This document shows positions 1 through 7,862 of a stretch of 64,000 nt of DNA, piece by piece (the first letter of the stretch is position 1; every line of letters starts with the position of its first letter). A model generated the notes under the pieces. The model saw only the letters and a program-made list of their open reading frames with translations, was not told where the DNA came from and ran no database searches. This DNA comes from JARRNE01 sp963824085 (lineage in GTDB: Bacteria > Pseudomonadota > Gammaproteobacteria > Chromatiales > Chromatiaceae), in NCBI GenBank assembly GCA_963824085.1, contig CAWGNT010000027.1:6769-70768 (forward strand), read 5' to 3'. Position numbers and translations under genes: made by a program.

Positions 1-181
1 GCGTCTTGGAAAGCCTAAGAGCCATTTCCGGACTTACACCACTGCGACCATTGATCAGGCGCGTAACCGTCGAAGCTGCAACTCCAAGGCACTCAGCAAG
101 CAAGCGGATACTAACCCCGTAAGGCAGGAGGTAGGTTTCCCGAATAAACTCACCAGGATGGGGAGGATCAAGCATAGACAT
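1..181 (-). CDS. higA: HigA-family antitoxin, 5' part only
   Basis: The gene runs off the left edge, so only about the first 60 residues are present. They start MSMLDPPHPGEFIRE and include a helix-turn-helix (LAECLGVAASTVTRLINGRS), the usual start of HigA-type antitoxins that bind their own operator and neutralise a HigB ribonuclease. The ATG at 181-179 overlaps the TAA of the upstream toxin gene by one base (TAATG), so the two are translationally coupled in the toxin-first order typical of higBA. The C-terminal part and stop cannot be seen, so whether the gene is complete is unknown. Confidence 0.85.
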   Translation of the reverse strand, partial: MSMLDPPHPGEFIRETYLLPYGVSIRLLAECLGVAASTVTRLINGRSGVSPEMALRLSKT

Positions 182-459
182 TAGTGATAATCCTCGTAGT
201 CCAATATGTGAACATCTCTTTCAACAAACTCGAAGGTAAGGCGCCAATTACCGCTCACACAGATAGACCAGCGTCTCTTGGCCTTCCCTTTCAACTGATG
301 CAGCTGATAACCGGGGATATTCAAATCTTCGATTGTATGAGCGGTATCCAGGGCCGCGAGCTGCATCCTCAGCCGGTTGGCATGTTTAGACTGAATACCT
401 GATTTTGAGCCGCTTTCGTAGAAGCGATGAAGCCCTTTGTGGCGAAACGACCTGATCAC
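181..459 (-). CDS. higB: HigB/RelE-type mRNA interferase toxin
   Basis: This is a 92-residue protein of normal size for the HigB (RelE-superfamily) toxins, which cleave mRNA on the ribosome. The recognisable core is the middle and end: LHQLKGKAKRRWSICVSGNW, then RLTFEF and a C-terminal DYEDYH, matching the family pattern of a basic strand, an (R)(W/Y)R-type strand and a D-Y-H tail. It is the first gene of a toxin-first pair with the HigA-like gene that follows on the minus strand, with a one-base overlap. Autoregulation by the HigBA complex is expected from the family but no operator was identified. The call is firm; cleavage activity is inferred. Confidence 0.9.
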   Translation of the reverse strand: MIRSFRHKGLHRFYESGSKSGIQSKHANRLRMQLAALDTAHTIEDLNIPGYQLHQLKGKAKRRWSICVSGNWRLTFEFVERDVHILDYEDYH

Positions 460-620
460 GCAACTAGCGTAGCACGTTGCGCACTACGCAACAATACCCG
501 TAGCGCCAAAGCTAAGCCGACGCCGGACCGACCTTGCCGGTTTCCTAGCGCCTGCTGGGACCGGACGTGGGTTGCAGCCTTGTTGTCGGTGCTGCGCGCT
601 GGCGGAGCGTGGCTCAAACC

Positions 621-904
621 GTATTGGATGTTCCCACGAGCCGGCTCGAGTGGCTGGTGGACACTGGCACGCTCATGGTGCTCCTTGCCTGAAGACGAGG
701 TCGGAAAGCTGGGGCTCAGCCAGGGAGGGCGCGTCATCGTGACCTATGCGGATGACCGTCGCGAGGAGTTGCCGACGGCACGGGGCCTGGAGGTATCTCT
801 CCTGGGCCGCTCGATGGTCACTGACTGCGTAATCGGCCCCCCTTGTGCGAGCCCGTGACCGGCCAACTGGTGCTCGAGGAGCTCGATTTGGTCGTTGACT
901 GTGC
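621..904 (+). pseudogene. Clan AA aspartic protease-like remnant, two frameshifts
   Basis: Conceptual translation in three successive frames gives WLVDTGTLMVLL, then LPEDEVGKLGLSQGGRVIV, then EPVTGQLVLEELDLVVDCA. This is the pattern of small single-domain retropepsin-like proteases (D-T-G active site, later G-Q-hydrophobic strand). The D-T-G codons are at 660-668. An extra T near 684 shifts the frame just after LL, and a second shift lies near 840-850. A shorter relative at 6585-6731 lacks the extra T, which supports reading this one as a frameshift. No start codon is obvious, and 460-620 upstream shows nothing recognisable. It appears to be a dead gene that may once have belonged to a small operon before the BrnT locus. 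Confidence 0.6.
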
Positions 905-1000
905 CCGCAATACGCGGAAAACGGCTCTTGCCCGCGAGTGCCCCTTCGGCGCACCCTCGCCCCTCTCTGGCCCGCCAAATGGTACTGATTGTCCGTACCT

Positions 1001-1288
1001 ATGCAAAGTGCTATGTTCGCGTGGGACGACGCAAAGGCCGAGGCCAACTGGCGGGCGCATGGCGTAGCCTTCTATCAGGCTATCCAAGCGTTTCGCGATC
1101 CCTTCGCGCTTGAGCGTATCGACGACCGGCAGGACTACGGCGAGGAGCGCATCAACCTAATCGGCATGGCCGAGGGCGTTCTCCTGCATGTGACCTACAC
1201 CGAGCGCGGCGAGCGCATCCGGTTAATCTCGCCAAGAAGGGCGGAGCGCCATGAGCGAGACGACTACTACCGCGAAAATTCGGGCTGA
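1001..1288 (+). CDS. brnT: BrnT-family toxin
   Basis: This 95-residue protein begins MQSAMFAWDDAKAEANWRAH and continues with a pattern of the RelE-like BrnT ribonuclease toxins: the F-W-D-x-x-K-A-x-x-N-x-x-x-H start, then FRDPFALERIDDR, GEERINLIG, and a C-terminal RIRLISPRRAERHERDDYY. ATG codons at 1001 and 1013 are both possible; BrnT proteins usually start a few residues before the F-W-D motif, so either fits. The reading frame overlaps the next gene by 38 nt, indicating coupled translation. The partner is not a classical BrnA ribbon-helix-helix protein but an HTH protein. A second BrnT with a classical BrnA lies at 42611. Confidence 0.88.
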   Translation: MQSAMFAWDDAKAEANWRAHGVAFYQAIQAFRDPFALERIDDRQDYGEERINLIGMAEGVLLHVTYTERGERIRLISPRRAERHERDDYYRENSG

Positions 1289-1646
1289 CGGCGAGGCGGT
1301 CGAGGTGCTTAAGGACGGCAGCGAGCGCCTGTTTCCCGATACCCCTATGCGGCCTATGACCGAGGCGGAGATTGCGGCGGCCGCTGCGGCCGACCCCGAC
1401 GCGCGGCCGATGACGAAGGAGGAACTGCAAAAGGCCCGGCGCATCCCCCGCGTCAAGACGTTGCGCCGCGCCTTGGGGCTCACGCAGGAAGAATTTGCGG
1501 CCCGGTACCATGTGCCGCTCGGCACGTTGCGCGATTGGGAGCAAGGGCGCACGGAGCCGGATCAACCGGCGCGGGCCTACCTCACCGTGATCGCCCGTGA
1601 CCCCGAAGGCGTGCGCCGCGCCTTGGAGAAGCCAAAAGCGGGTTGA
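1251..1646 (+). CDS. HTH antitoxin/regulator paired with BrnT
   Basis: This is a 131-residue protein starting MSETTTTAKIRADGEAVEV. The first about 65 residues are acidic and alanine-rich. From about residue 70 there is a Xre/YiaG-like helix-turn-helix (TLRRALGLTQEEFAARYHVP, then LGTLRDWEQGRTEPD). Such HTH proteins replace the ribbon-helix-helix BrnA in some BrnT operons and are presumed to neutralise BrnT and repress the operon. It overlaps brnT by 38 nt, which fixes the start in this frame. It is complete and followed after about 35 bp by the end of an IS4-family element. The antitoxin role rests on position and domain type. Confidence 0.8.
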   Translation: MSETTTTAKIRADGEAVEVLKDGSERLFPDTPMRPMTEAEIAAAAAADPDARPMTKEELQKARRIPRVKTLRRALGLTQEEFAARYHVPLGTLRDWEQGRTEPDQPARAYLTVIARDPEGVRRALEKPKAG

Positions 1647-1713
1647 TAGGGACAATAGCGGCGGATAATAGGGGACAGACCCTGAGGTATCCCCACAAAC
1701 CCACGCTTGGAAA

Positions 1714-2913
1714 TCAATCGAGTACGAGCGCATCGTGATGGCTCGCAACCCACAATTGCGCGTCGCCGACGGCGGCGAGGATCTCATCGAGCACGGGGCG
1801 CCAGCTCTCGATGGTCAGGAGCAAGCGGGCCAGAAAGAGCCGCGAGTAGGCCCGATGGTTGGGTGGTCCGGGACGCATGCGCTTCTCGAAGCCCACGGAC
1901 TCTGCCGCCGTGCCCAGCAGCCACAGGAGGAAGGCGGCCAGAGAGGCGATGAGCACAAGCACCGTGAATCGCCCGACGCCGCTGGAGCGGCTGCGCTCCA
2001 GACCCTCGCCGAAGTGCTGGCTCTTCATGTCGCGGAACGCCTCTTCGATTTGCATCCGCTGACGATAGAGTTTGACCAAGTGCCTGGGCGGCTCGTCGGC
2101 GAAGCGCGTGGAGGCCACCAGCAGCCAGGGCTCGCGCGCCCCGCGGGCCGCCTGCTGGCTCTTCTTCGAGCGCGATCGCCTGCCGTTGGCGTTCTTGCCG
2201 CGGCGGCCCTTGTTGGCTTGGCGCACCAGCACGAAGATCGCCCGCAGCGGATTGCTGCGCACCCACTCGCCCTCGCCAAGCGCTGTCGGAGTTGCGGTGG
2301 CGCGGCGGAAGATCGTCCGGCAGCTCGCCCAGCGCCGCTTCAGGCGCACGAAGTCGCGCCCGCGCACACGTCCGACCCAGCGCCAGCCCAGCCGCTCGAC
2401 CTCGCGATAGAACGGCACCTTGAAGCCGGAATCGGCCACGATGATCGGTGCCGCACCCCGGGGCAACAGCTGCGAGAGGCGTTGCAGAAAGCGGTGCTGC
2501 ACCGTGCGGTTGGCCAGCTTCTTCTGTGGGTGAACCTCCTCGTAGAGCGTCAATGCCCGCCCACCGACCGGCAGCGAGGCGCGCAACAGATGTAGCGACT
2601 GGTCGGCCTTGAGGTCCGACCAGTCGATCAAGATCACCGGCGCGCCGATCCGTGCCAGTGCAATCCGGCACAGCGCCCCATAGATCCCGCGCGCATCGTT
2701 TTGCAGGCGCCGGTTGCCCAGCAAGCGGTCGGCGCGCTTGATCTTGTGGCGCAGCAACGTGCCGCCCGCGAAGCGCCGCCCGATGTCCGTCAGCGACAGC
2801 GCCGGGCCACTCACGCAGGAGGCCACCGCCTCCAAGAGGGTTGCCAGGCGTCGGCTGTGTATGTCCGCCAGCAGTGGCAGCAAGCATCGTTGTAAGATCG
2901 TGATCGCGTGCAT
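1714..2913 (-). CDS. IS4-family transposase (copy 1)
   Basis: The protein is 399 residues from the ATG at 2913, the start conserved with copy 2, or 408 from a GTG at 2940. It has the DDE architecture of IS4: VILIDWSDLKADQSLHLLRA for the first Asp, PIIVADSGFKVPFYREVERL for the second, and the Y-R-x-R-M-Q-I-E-x-x-F-R-D-M-K-S signature (about residues 300-316) carrying the catalytic Glu. No frameshift is visible, so it could still be active, although IS66 has entered its upstream region. It differs from copy 2 at many residues, so the two are related insertions rather than a recent duplication. A third, truncated relative lies at 16321-16505 and is closer to this copy. Confidence 0.93.
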   Translation of the reverse strand: MHAITILQRCLLPLLADIHSRRLATLLEAVASCVSGPALSLTDIGRRFAGGTLLRHKIKRADRLLGNRRLQNDARGIYGALCRIALARIGAPVILIDWSDLKADQSLHLLRASLPVGGRALTLYEEVHPQKKLANRTVQHRFLQRLSQLLPRGAAPIIVADSGFKVPFYREVERLGWRWVGRVRGRDFVRLKRRWASCRTIFRRATATPTALGEGEWVRSNPLRAIFVLVRQANKGRRGKNANGRRSRSKKSQQAARGAREPWLLVASTRFADEPPRHLVKLYRQRMQIEEAFRDMKSQHFGEGLERSRSSGVGRFTVLVLIASLAAFLLWLLGTAAESVGFEKRMRPGPPNHRAYSRLFLARLLLTIESWRPVLDEILAAVGDAQLWVASHHDALVLD

Positions 2914-2969
2914 GGGGCGGTTCCTGGTCGGTTTGCTCACCTCCTAGGTACCACAACTCCCCGTGTACG

Positions 2970-4708
2970 GTAACTGCTCAATAACTCACGGCACAGCGGA
3001 CGCGGCCCGCGTCCGTTCACGGACGATGTCTGGCAAGGGTGGGATGGCGCCAGTCTGGTGGATGCGGTCGTTGAGGTAGTGCCAGAACGAGATGCCGAGC
3101 TTGCGGCAGGTCTTCTTGAGACTGGCAAAGGTGTCGCGGCAGCGGCGGCCCAGGTCGCTGCGGGTCCCGCCGCTGATCTTGCGCCATTTGACATAGTCGC
3201 GGATGTCGTTCTCGCTGCCGTTAGTATGCAGCGGGATGTCCGGGCGCAGCAGGACCAGGAGCAGCTCGCGCTGATGGCGATACAGCCGCTGCAGGGTCGC
3301 ATTGAGGGTGGCAAAGGCGGTCTTTTGCGTGAAAATCGCCTCAAAGCGTGTCTGCAGCGACGCCACCGCCGCCGGGTCGGGGGCGCGCTGGTAGGCTTTG
3401 AGGTCGGCGTAGAGCGCCCACAGCTCGCCGCGCACCCGTTCCAAATCCTGGCGATGGCGCTCATTGAGCGGGATGAGCTTGTGAATCAGCCGTTCGGCGT
3501 GCACCCAGCACAAGGCGTGGAGCAGGATCGCAAATTGCCCCGCCCCGTCGCTGACGATGACCAGCTCGCGTGAGAACCCGTTGGCCAGCAGCCCACCGAG
3601 CAACGCCCCCTCGGTGGCGATGCGCCGATGCCGCTGCTGGGTGATCGTGAGCGCATCGAGGTGCTTGTCCCACTCCTCGGTCGCGGGGAGCACCCGCATG
3701 GGCGAGGCCATCAGCGCCTGGCGCATGGCCTCAGGGAGACCCTGCGTGCGCCAGTAGCTGAACGTCTCCTCAGTGAGGGCGTAGACGGGCGTGCCGGCCT
3801 GCAGGAGCTGAAGAAAATTGATCCGGCTCTTGCGCTCGGTGCTGGCAAACCAGGCGAAGAAGTCATTGCCAATCTGCGTGACGTAGCCGTTGCGACCTTG
3901 ATGGCGCGCCCCCGAGTCATCGACCGTGATGAAGGAGCTGACCTCCAGGCCGACCTCCAACAGCTGATCCTTTTCGGCCACGAACGCCTGCGTGTGCCCG
4001 CTGAGCAGGGCATCGAGCTGCCCCGCCGAGATGTCGATGCCCCACTCGCGCAGCTGCTCGCCCAAGAGCGGCTGGGTGACGTGGCAGTGATGGTGCTGGT
4101 AGAGCACATACGCCCGCAAGCCCGGACCAAAGTGACCGCCATGCAGCGTTGCCGGCAGCTCCCCGCACCGCCACTGCCCCTGCGGGGTCTGCCAGACCTC
4201 CAGTCGATAGCGGATGTTGTGGGGCTGGATCTTCAGCTCCTGCACGACGAAGTCACGATAGCCCTTGAAGCGCGAGCCCGCGGGCAGCGGCTCCCTGGGC
4301 GCGATCGGACACTCCTCGTGGATCGTCAGCTGCGCTGTCTTGTGTCGTTTGGCCGAGCCCGGCCGTTTGCCCTTTCCCTTGCCCGCGGCGTCGTCCGGCG
4401 TGTCGCCATCGCGCTTGCCCTCCATCCCGCTGGGCTTGAATTGCGGCTTTGCCTTCTCGCCCTTGAGCACCGCGATCTCATCGCGCAGCTGCTGGATGGT
4501 TTCGGCCTGCCGCTGGTTATCCTCGGCCAGCGTCTCGATCAGCACCACCAACTGCTCCACCAGCGCGGTGCGCTCCGCGTCGGGAATGTCCGGTAGGTGA
4601 ATCGGGGTGGGCATGGCCGGGCAATCAGTCGATGTCAATCTTGGCGCGATACTTTAACTCACATCGCCACCTGATTGATATAGTTGCCATGCCTTATTGA
4701 GAAGTTAC
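2970..4708 (-). mobile_element. IS66-family element nested in the IS4 copy
   Basis: The element is 1739 bp. Its ends are inverted repeats beginning GTAACTGCTCAATAA at 2970 and, on the minus strand from 4708, GTAACTTCTCAATAA; GTAA is the usual IS66 terminus. An exact 8-bp direct repeat CGTGTACG flanks it at 2962-2969 and 4709-4716, the duplication length known for IS66. It carries one large gene and no separate TnpA/TnpB, like the ISBst12-type short members of the family. Its insertion postdates the IS4 copy. Confidence 0.93.
2986..4638 (-). CDS. IS66-family transposase (TnpC type)
   Basis: This is a 550-residue protein. The N-terminus has a leucine-zipper-like coiled coil (LVEQLVVLIETLAEDNQRQA up to LRDEIAVLKGEK, about residues 29-62), typical of IS66 TnpC. 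It is followed by a lysine/glycine-rich linker and a zinc-binding-like segment. The catalytic region shows SSFITVDDSGARHQGRNGYV (first Asp), ELVIVSDGAGQFAIL (second Asp) and ENDIRDYVKWRKISGGTRSD (Glu), the hallmark end of IS66 transposases. The frame is intact and the stop lies 16 bp inside the element end. The ATG at 4638 or the one at 4614 could be used. Confidence 0.95.
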   Translation of the reverse strand: MTSTDCPAMPTPIHLPDIPDAERTALVEQLVVLIETLAEDNQRQAETIQQLRDEIAVLKGEKAKPQFKPSGMEGKRDGDTPDDAAGKGKGKRPGSAKRHKTAQLTIHEECPIAPREPLPAGSRFKGYRDFVVQELKIQPHNIRYRLEVWQTPQGQWRCGELPATLHGGHFGPGLRAYVLYQHHHCHVTQPLLGEQLREWGIDISAGQLDALLSGHTQAFVAEKDQLLEVGLEVSSFITVDDSGARHQGRNGYVTQIGNDFFAWFASTERKSRINFLQLLQAGTPVYALTEETFSYWRTQGLPEAMRQALMASPMRVLPATEEWDKHLDALTITQQRHRRIATEGALLGGLLANGFSRELVIVSDGAGQFAILLHALCWVHAERLIHKLIPLNERHRQDLERVRGELWALYADLKAYQRAPDPAAVASLQTRFEAIFTQKTAFATLNATLQRLYRHQRELLLVLLRPDIPLHTNGSENDIRDYVKWRKISGGTRSDLGRRCRDTFASLKKTCRKLGISFWHYLNDRIHQTGAIPPLPDIVRERTRAASAVP

Positions 4709-4875
4709 CGTGTACGCGCTATTCGGCACTTAAAAACATATTCTATCTAACTGTTTCACAACGCGATATTTTGGGGATACTTCAGGGACAGACCCTGTTT
4801 TCCTGCTGCCCTTTTCCAAACGCCGTTGCAAGTCCGTCCGGATACCATCGTCTCGTGCGCCGGCCAAGGCATAAA

Positions 4876-6565
4876 CCTAAAAAGAGCAGTTCACCCCGAA
4901 ATCGGGGCGCTCTAGCACGCGTCGGCGCCCACCCGGCGAGATCAAAAGGGAGACTAAGGGGGTGCGGGTAAGAGCACTGGCGCTCGCAGCTGGCGGCCGT
5001 TGAGGTACTTCACCAGGGCGCGCGAGAGCACGCAGCACCAACGTTGGAAGGCAGTCAACTGCTCCGCAGTTTGGCGCAGCAGCTTGAAGAACCCCGCGAT
5101 CTCGCGGCAGGCCGCCTCCACCCAGGCCGCCTCGGCGTGGGGATGGCTGATGGTCAGGCGAGTCTGTCCGCCATGGCGGGTTTGCCGCGCGGGGGCATGC
5201 AGCAACAGCGGTCGGCTGGTGATGGCCTCGGTGTGCTGGTTGGGATCGGCGAGGCGCACGAACAGGCTCCACCAGTTGTAGACCAGGGCGGTCAGGCGCG
5301 CCATGAACCGACAGCGCTTGAGGTCACGGGTAGTGAACCCGCCCCAGCCCCAGTGGTTCTTCAGCTCATCGAAGGGGTTCTCGCAGTCGGCCCGGTCACG
5401 GTAATGCTGGGCGACGCTGAGGATCTCATCAGGCAGCGAGGTGACCAGCACGGCATATTCGTAGACACTCACCTCATCGCTCACCTCGGCAAAGCTCAGG
5501 CGCAGCTGCTGCGGGTCACTCTCATCGACGACGGCCAAGTCTTTTTGCACGCGCCGGCGCAGGACCACGGCACGCCGGGCGCGGCTCCAGCCCGAGAGGC
5601 GCAGCGGCGTCTCAGCCCCTTGCCAGCCTTGACCGGCGTCGCTCCACTCGGCTCCGCGCATCAGCCGCTCGATGACCTTCTTCACGCCGCTGGTCAGGCG
5701 CAGCTTGAACAGGTAGTCAATCCCTTCTTGCTCGGCACGCGCCATGTTGGCTTGGGTGCCCCAGTCGCGGTCGCCGCGAATGAAGGCTGGCCAGTCGGCC
5801 CGAGCGATGCGCCCGAGCAGCTCCCACAGCCCCGGCGAGCTGTGCTTGGAGGCGCTTTGATTGCCCGGTTGCACCTCAACGTCCAACACCAGACGCAGGT
5901 TGGCGATGAAGTAGGTGTGGTAGGTATGCGATGGACGCCCGGGCTTGTGTGGGTTGTAGCCCACCACCGCCCCCTCCTGATGACCGTACAGTGGCTTGAC
6001 GGTGACATCGGCATCGAGCACCCACGGCTCGCCCAACAGCGGCGCCAGCACGTAGTCGAGATGCGCCTGCAGCCACTTGACCCCTTCGGTTTCGTCAAGC
6101 TTGGCAAAATTGCGCCGCACCGAGTCCTCACTGACCACCTCGCTCATGCCCAACAAGCGCGGATTGATCGTGTCGCCGCGCAGTGCGCTAATGTGTGCAT
6201 AGCGCTGATGGCCGGAGAGAATCGCCAGCACGGCAGTGCCCAGCACATCGCGGTTGCTTGGTGCGTTGGGACTGGTCAGCGCCAGGGGACAGCTCTCCAC
6301 CCACGGATCAAACAGTCCGCTCACGTGGAGAAACTCGGTGAAGAACGGCAGCTGACCGAGCGGGGTGACCGCTGCCTGCGGATCCCACTCGACGTGGACT
6401 CTGCCACCAAAGGTATCCACCGCCACCGGCCCCAACGCGGGGGCCAGCGCGGTGTCCTGGGCTTCACCCGCTGGGTGAAAGATTTCATCGTTCATGGGCA
6501 CCTCCTTGTGCCAGGATTTCAGCCGGTTAAATCAGCTAGCGCAAGCATTAACTGCTCTTTCTAGG
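4876..6565 (-). mobile_element. IS1380-like element
   Basis: The element is 1690 bp with 16-bp inverted ends CCTAAAAAGAGCAGTT at 4876 and CCTAGAAAGAGCAGTT on the minus strand from 6565. An exact 5-bp direct repeat ATAAA lies at 4871-4875 and 6566-6570, within the 4-5 bp range of IS1380. The single gene is intact. It inserted immediately to the left of an aspartic protease remnant and about 80 bp beyond the right end of the IS4/IS66 composite. Confidence 0.92.
4954..6501 (-). CDS. DDE transposase, IS1380-like
   Basis: This is a 515-residue protein with a DDE core: VLDADVTVKPLYGHQEGAVV (first Asp), the GNQSASKHSSPGLWELLGRI region, FIRGDRDWGTQANMARAEQE (second Asp), and a late DCENPFDELKNHWGWGGFTT carrying the Glu. 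This layout fits IS1380-type transposases. The frame is complete from the ATG at 6501, preceded by an AGGAGG-like site. The family name is from motif recall; the element ends and 5-bp duplication agree with it. It is a single copy in this window. Confidence 0.88.
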   Translation of the reverse strand: MPMNDEIFHPAGEAQDTALAPALGPVAVDTFGGRVHVEWDPQAAVTPLGQLPFFTEFLHVSGLFDPWVESCPLALTSPNAPSNRDVLGTAVLAILSGHQRYAHISALRGDTINPRLLGMSEVVSEDSVRRNFAKLDETEGVKWLQAHLDYVLAPLLGEPWVLDADVTVKPLYGHQEGAVVGYNPHKPGRPSHTYHTYFIANLRLVLDVEVQPGNQSASKHSSPGLWELLGRIARADWPAFIRGDRDWGTQANMARAEQEGIDYLFKLRLTSGVKKVIERLMRGAEWSDAGQGWQGAETPLRLSGWSRARRAVVLRRRVQKDLAVVDESDPQQLRLSFAEVSDEVSVYEYAVLVTSLPDEILSVAQHYRDRADCENPFDELKNHWGWGGFTTRDLKRCRFMARLTALVYNWWSLFVRLADPNQHTEAITSRPLLLHAPARQTRHGGQTRLTISHPHAEAAWVEAACREIAGFFKLLRQTAEQLTAFQRWCCVLSRALVKYLNGRQLRAPVLLPAPP

Positions 6566-6584
6566 ATAAAGGGCCGATGCGCAC

Positions 6585-6731
6585 ATGGGCTGGAGCGCCA
6601 TATCCAATTCGGCCGCCCGCAGCCGGGTGGACACCGGCACGCTCATGATGCTCCTGCCTGAAGACGAGGTCGGGAATCTGGGTCTCAGCCGGGGAGAGCG
6701 CGTCATTGTTGTGGTTCCGTTAGAAACATGA
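6585..6731 (+). pseudogene. Second aspartic protease-like remnant, truncated
   Basis: A 48-codon frame contains RVDTGTLMMLLPEDEVGNLG and then LSRGERVIV, the same D-T-G and P-E-D-E-V segment as the remnant at 621-904 but without its extra base. After VIV the similarity stops and the frame ends at a TGA at 6729. Only the active-site third of the domain is left. It begins 15 bp after the IS1380 target duplication. This is not expected to be functional. Confidence 0.6.
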
Positions 6732-7189
6732 GCACAGCATCACGCCTCGGCAAGTAACGGTGCAGAAATAATCGGTACAGATCGCGCCGGCTTTCTCCCC
6801 TCTCCCCGCTGGCCCCCCGCAAGGAAGCGTCGTTTCAGTTGTTTTTGAACCGTCACCAACCTGGACCGGCTTCGTTCGTCGCCGGAACTCCCCATCTCCA
6901 CCAAGGGCAACCTCGACGACCAGCGCGATGGTGGCCTGGGCAGTTCCTGCACCACCGGCCCTCAAACAGGCCCGAGCGATGCGCAGCCTGCTATTTTAGC
7001 CCGACTTCCGCTATTCACTCCCCCGCTGTGCCAATTTCGGGCGGTTTTCGGCCCTGACGTGTTCGCAAGTGGCCGTGGTCGCATCGGGCCAAGGCGTCTG
7101 TAGTGCCGACCTAAGCCATTGACTGGTTAAGATTTTGGCCGACACTGTCGACATGTTCCTGCGCTCAAAGACACGCAAGAAGGACCGCA
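6732..7189. other. No gene seen; dispersed repeat segment
   Basis: No convincing coding frame was found. Positions about 6740-6860 resemble 54300-54436 (a GCCGGCT-CTCCCC-rich stretch ending in a TTTCA-TGTTTTTGAACCGT block), so this is part of a dispersed repeat. The rest shows nothing I recognise. Confidence 0.5.
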
Positions 7190-7345
7190 AAGAGCACCAT
7201 ATATGGGTGCATGGGCCCCTGCAGCGAGGGACCCAGCGTGCTGGTCTATCCGGAAGGCGTCATGTACGCCAAGGTCCAAAAGGCGAACGTGGCCGATATC
7301 TTCGACCAGCACCTGGTGGGCGGAGACCCCATCGAGTCCCTCAGG
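7190..7345 (+). pseudogene. Thioredoxin-fold [2Fe-2S] ferredoxin remnant, C-terminal half
   Basis: In the frame of 7205 the sequence reads GCMGPCSEGPSVLVYPEGVM and then YAKVQKANVADIFDQHLVGG, DPIESL. This is the C-terminal half of the Shethna/NuoE-like [2Fe-2S] ferredoxins, which have C-M-G-x-C-x-x-G-P-x-V and end in EQHL-x-x-G-x-P-x-x-x-L. The N-terminal half with the first cysteine pair is absent, and the sequence before 7190 lies in another frame. It ends about 20 bp before an intact small gene that may once have been its operon partner. Confidence 0.6.
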
Positions 7346-7364
7346 CCTCGCCGGAGTTCTGGTG

Positions 7365-7733
7365 ATGAGCGATTTGCTGATCCGACGCATGGAGGAGGCC
7401 GCGGGCCTGGCCCATGCCATTTGCCGGGCCATGCAGGAAGAGGTTCGCAAACTGGGCCTCGCGGACGTGCACATCCGCGACCCCCAGTCCGCCGTCTACC
7501 GCTTGTCCACGGACCTCGCGTCGGGTCTCGACAGCCTGCTCGGCGAGTGGCGAGATCAGAAGGGCCAGAAACAGGGCGAGCTGACCTTCCACGCGAACGG
7601 CACCTTCTACGCCGAGCTCGACATCATCCGCACCCATCCGAAGAACGAGCCTCTGTTCGTCGACGCGGTCAACGCCTGGGGGCGGGGCAGGGACATCCGC
7701 GCCGAGCCCCGTTTTATGCCCATGGTCTCGTGA
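7365..7733 (+). CDS. Conserved-looking hypothetical protein next to ferredoxin remnant
   Basis: This is a 122-residue soluble protein from the ATG at 7365 (MSDLLIRRMEEAAGLAHAIC). It has an N-terminal amphipathic helix, a central GELTFHANGTFYAELDIIRT that looks like two beta strands, then HPKNEPLFVDAVNAWG and a C-terminal RAEPRFMPMVS. I do not recognise the family. The codon use is strongly GC3-biased like the intact genes of this window, unlike the degraded surroundings, which argues that it is real. The upstream ferredoxin remnant suggests a former redox-related operon, but that is guesswork. Confidence 0.55.
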   Translation: MSDLLIRRMEEAAGLAHAICRAMQEEVRKLGLADVHIRDPQSAVYRLSTDLASGLDSLLGEWRDQKGQKQGELTFHANGTFYAELDIIRTHPKNEPLFVDAVNAWGRGRDIRAEPRFMPMVS

Positions 7734-7862
7734 CGGAGGAAGAGTCCACGGTGCCGACGTACGGACGGTTACGGCCGCTCGCAGGAGCGGCCGGAAGTCA
7801 GCGAAGACGTGGTTGGGTTGGGCAAGTCCGACCCGATGGAAAGGCCGTTTGTCTCCGATAGG

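Larger units (their letters stand above)
1682..4785 (-). mobile_element. IS4-family element copy 1, interrupted by IS66
   Basis: The outer ends are inverted repeats: CTGAGGTATCCCCACAAA at 1682 and, on the minus strand from 4785, CTGAAGTATCCCCAAAAT. They are bracketed by a perfect 9-bp direct repeat GGACAGACC at 1673-1681 and 4786-4794, the target-duplication size of the IS10-like group of IS4. Subtracting the nested IS66 element and its 8-bp duplication leaves 1357 bp, almost the same as the uninterrupted copy at 8651-10005 (1355 bp). The IS66 insertion lies in the leader between the right end and the transposase, so it may separate the transposase from its promoter. Confidence 0.9.

Noticed and set aside
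5044..6564. Long plus-strand open frame opposite the IS1380 transposase
   Set aside because: It is a shadow of the transposase in GC-rich DNA, with no family motif and an implausible composition.
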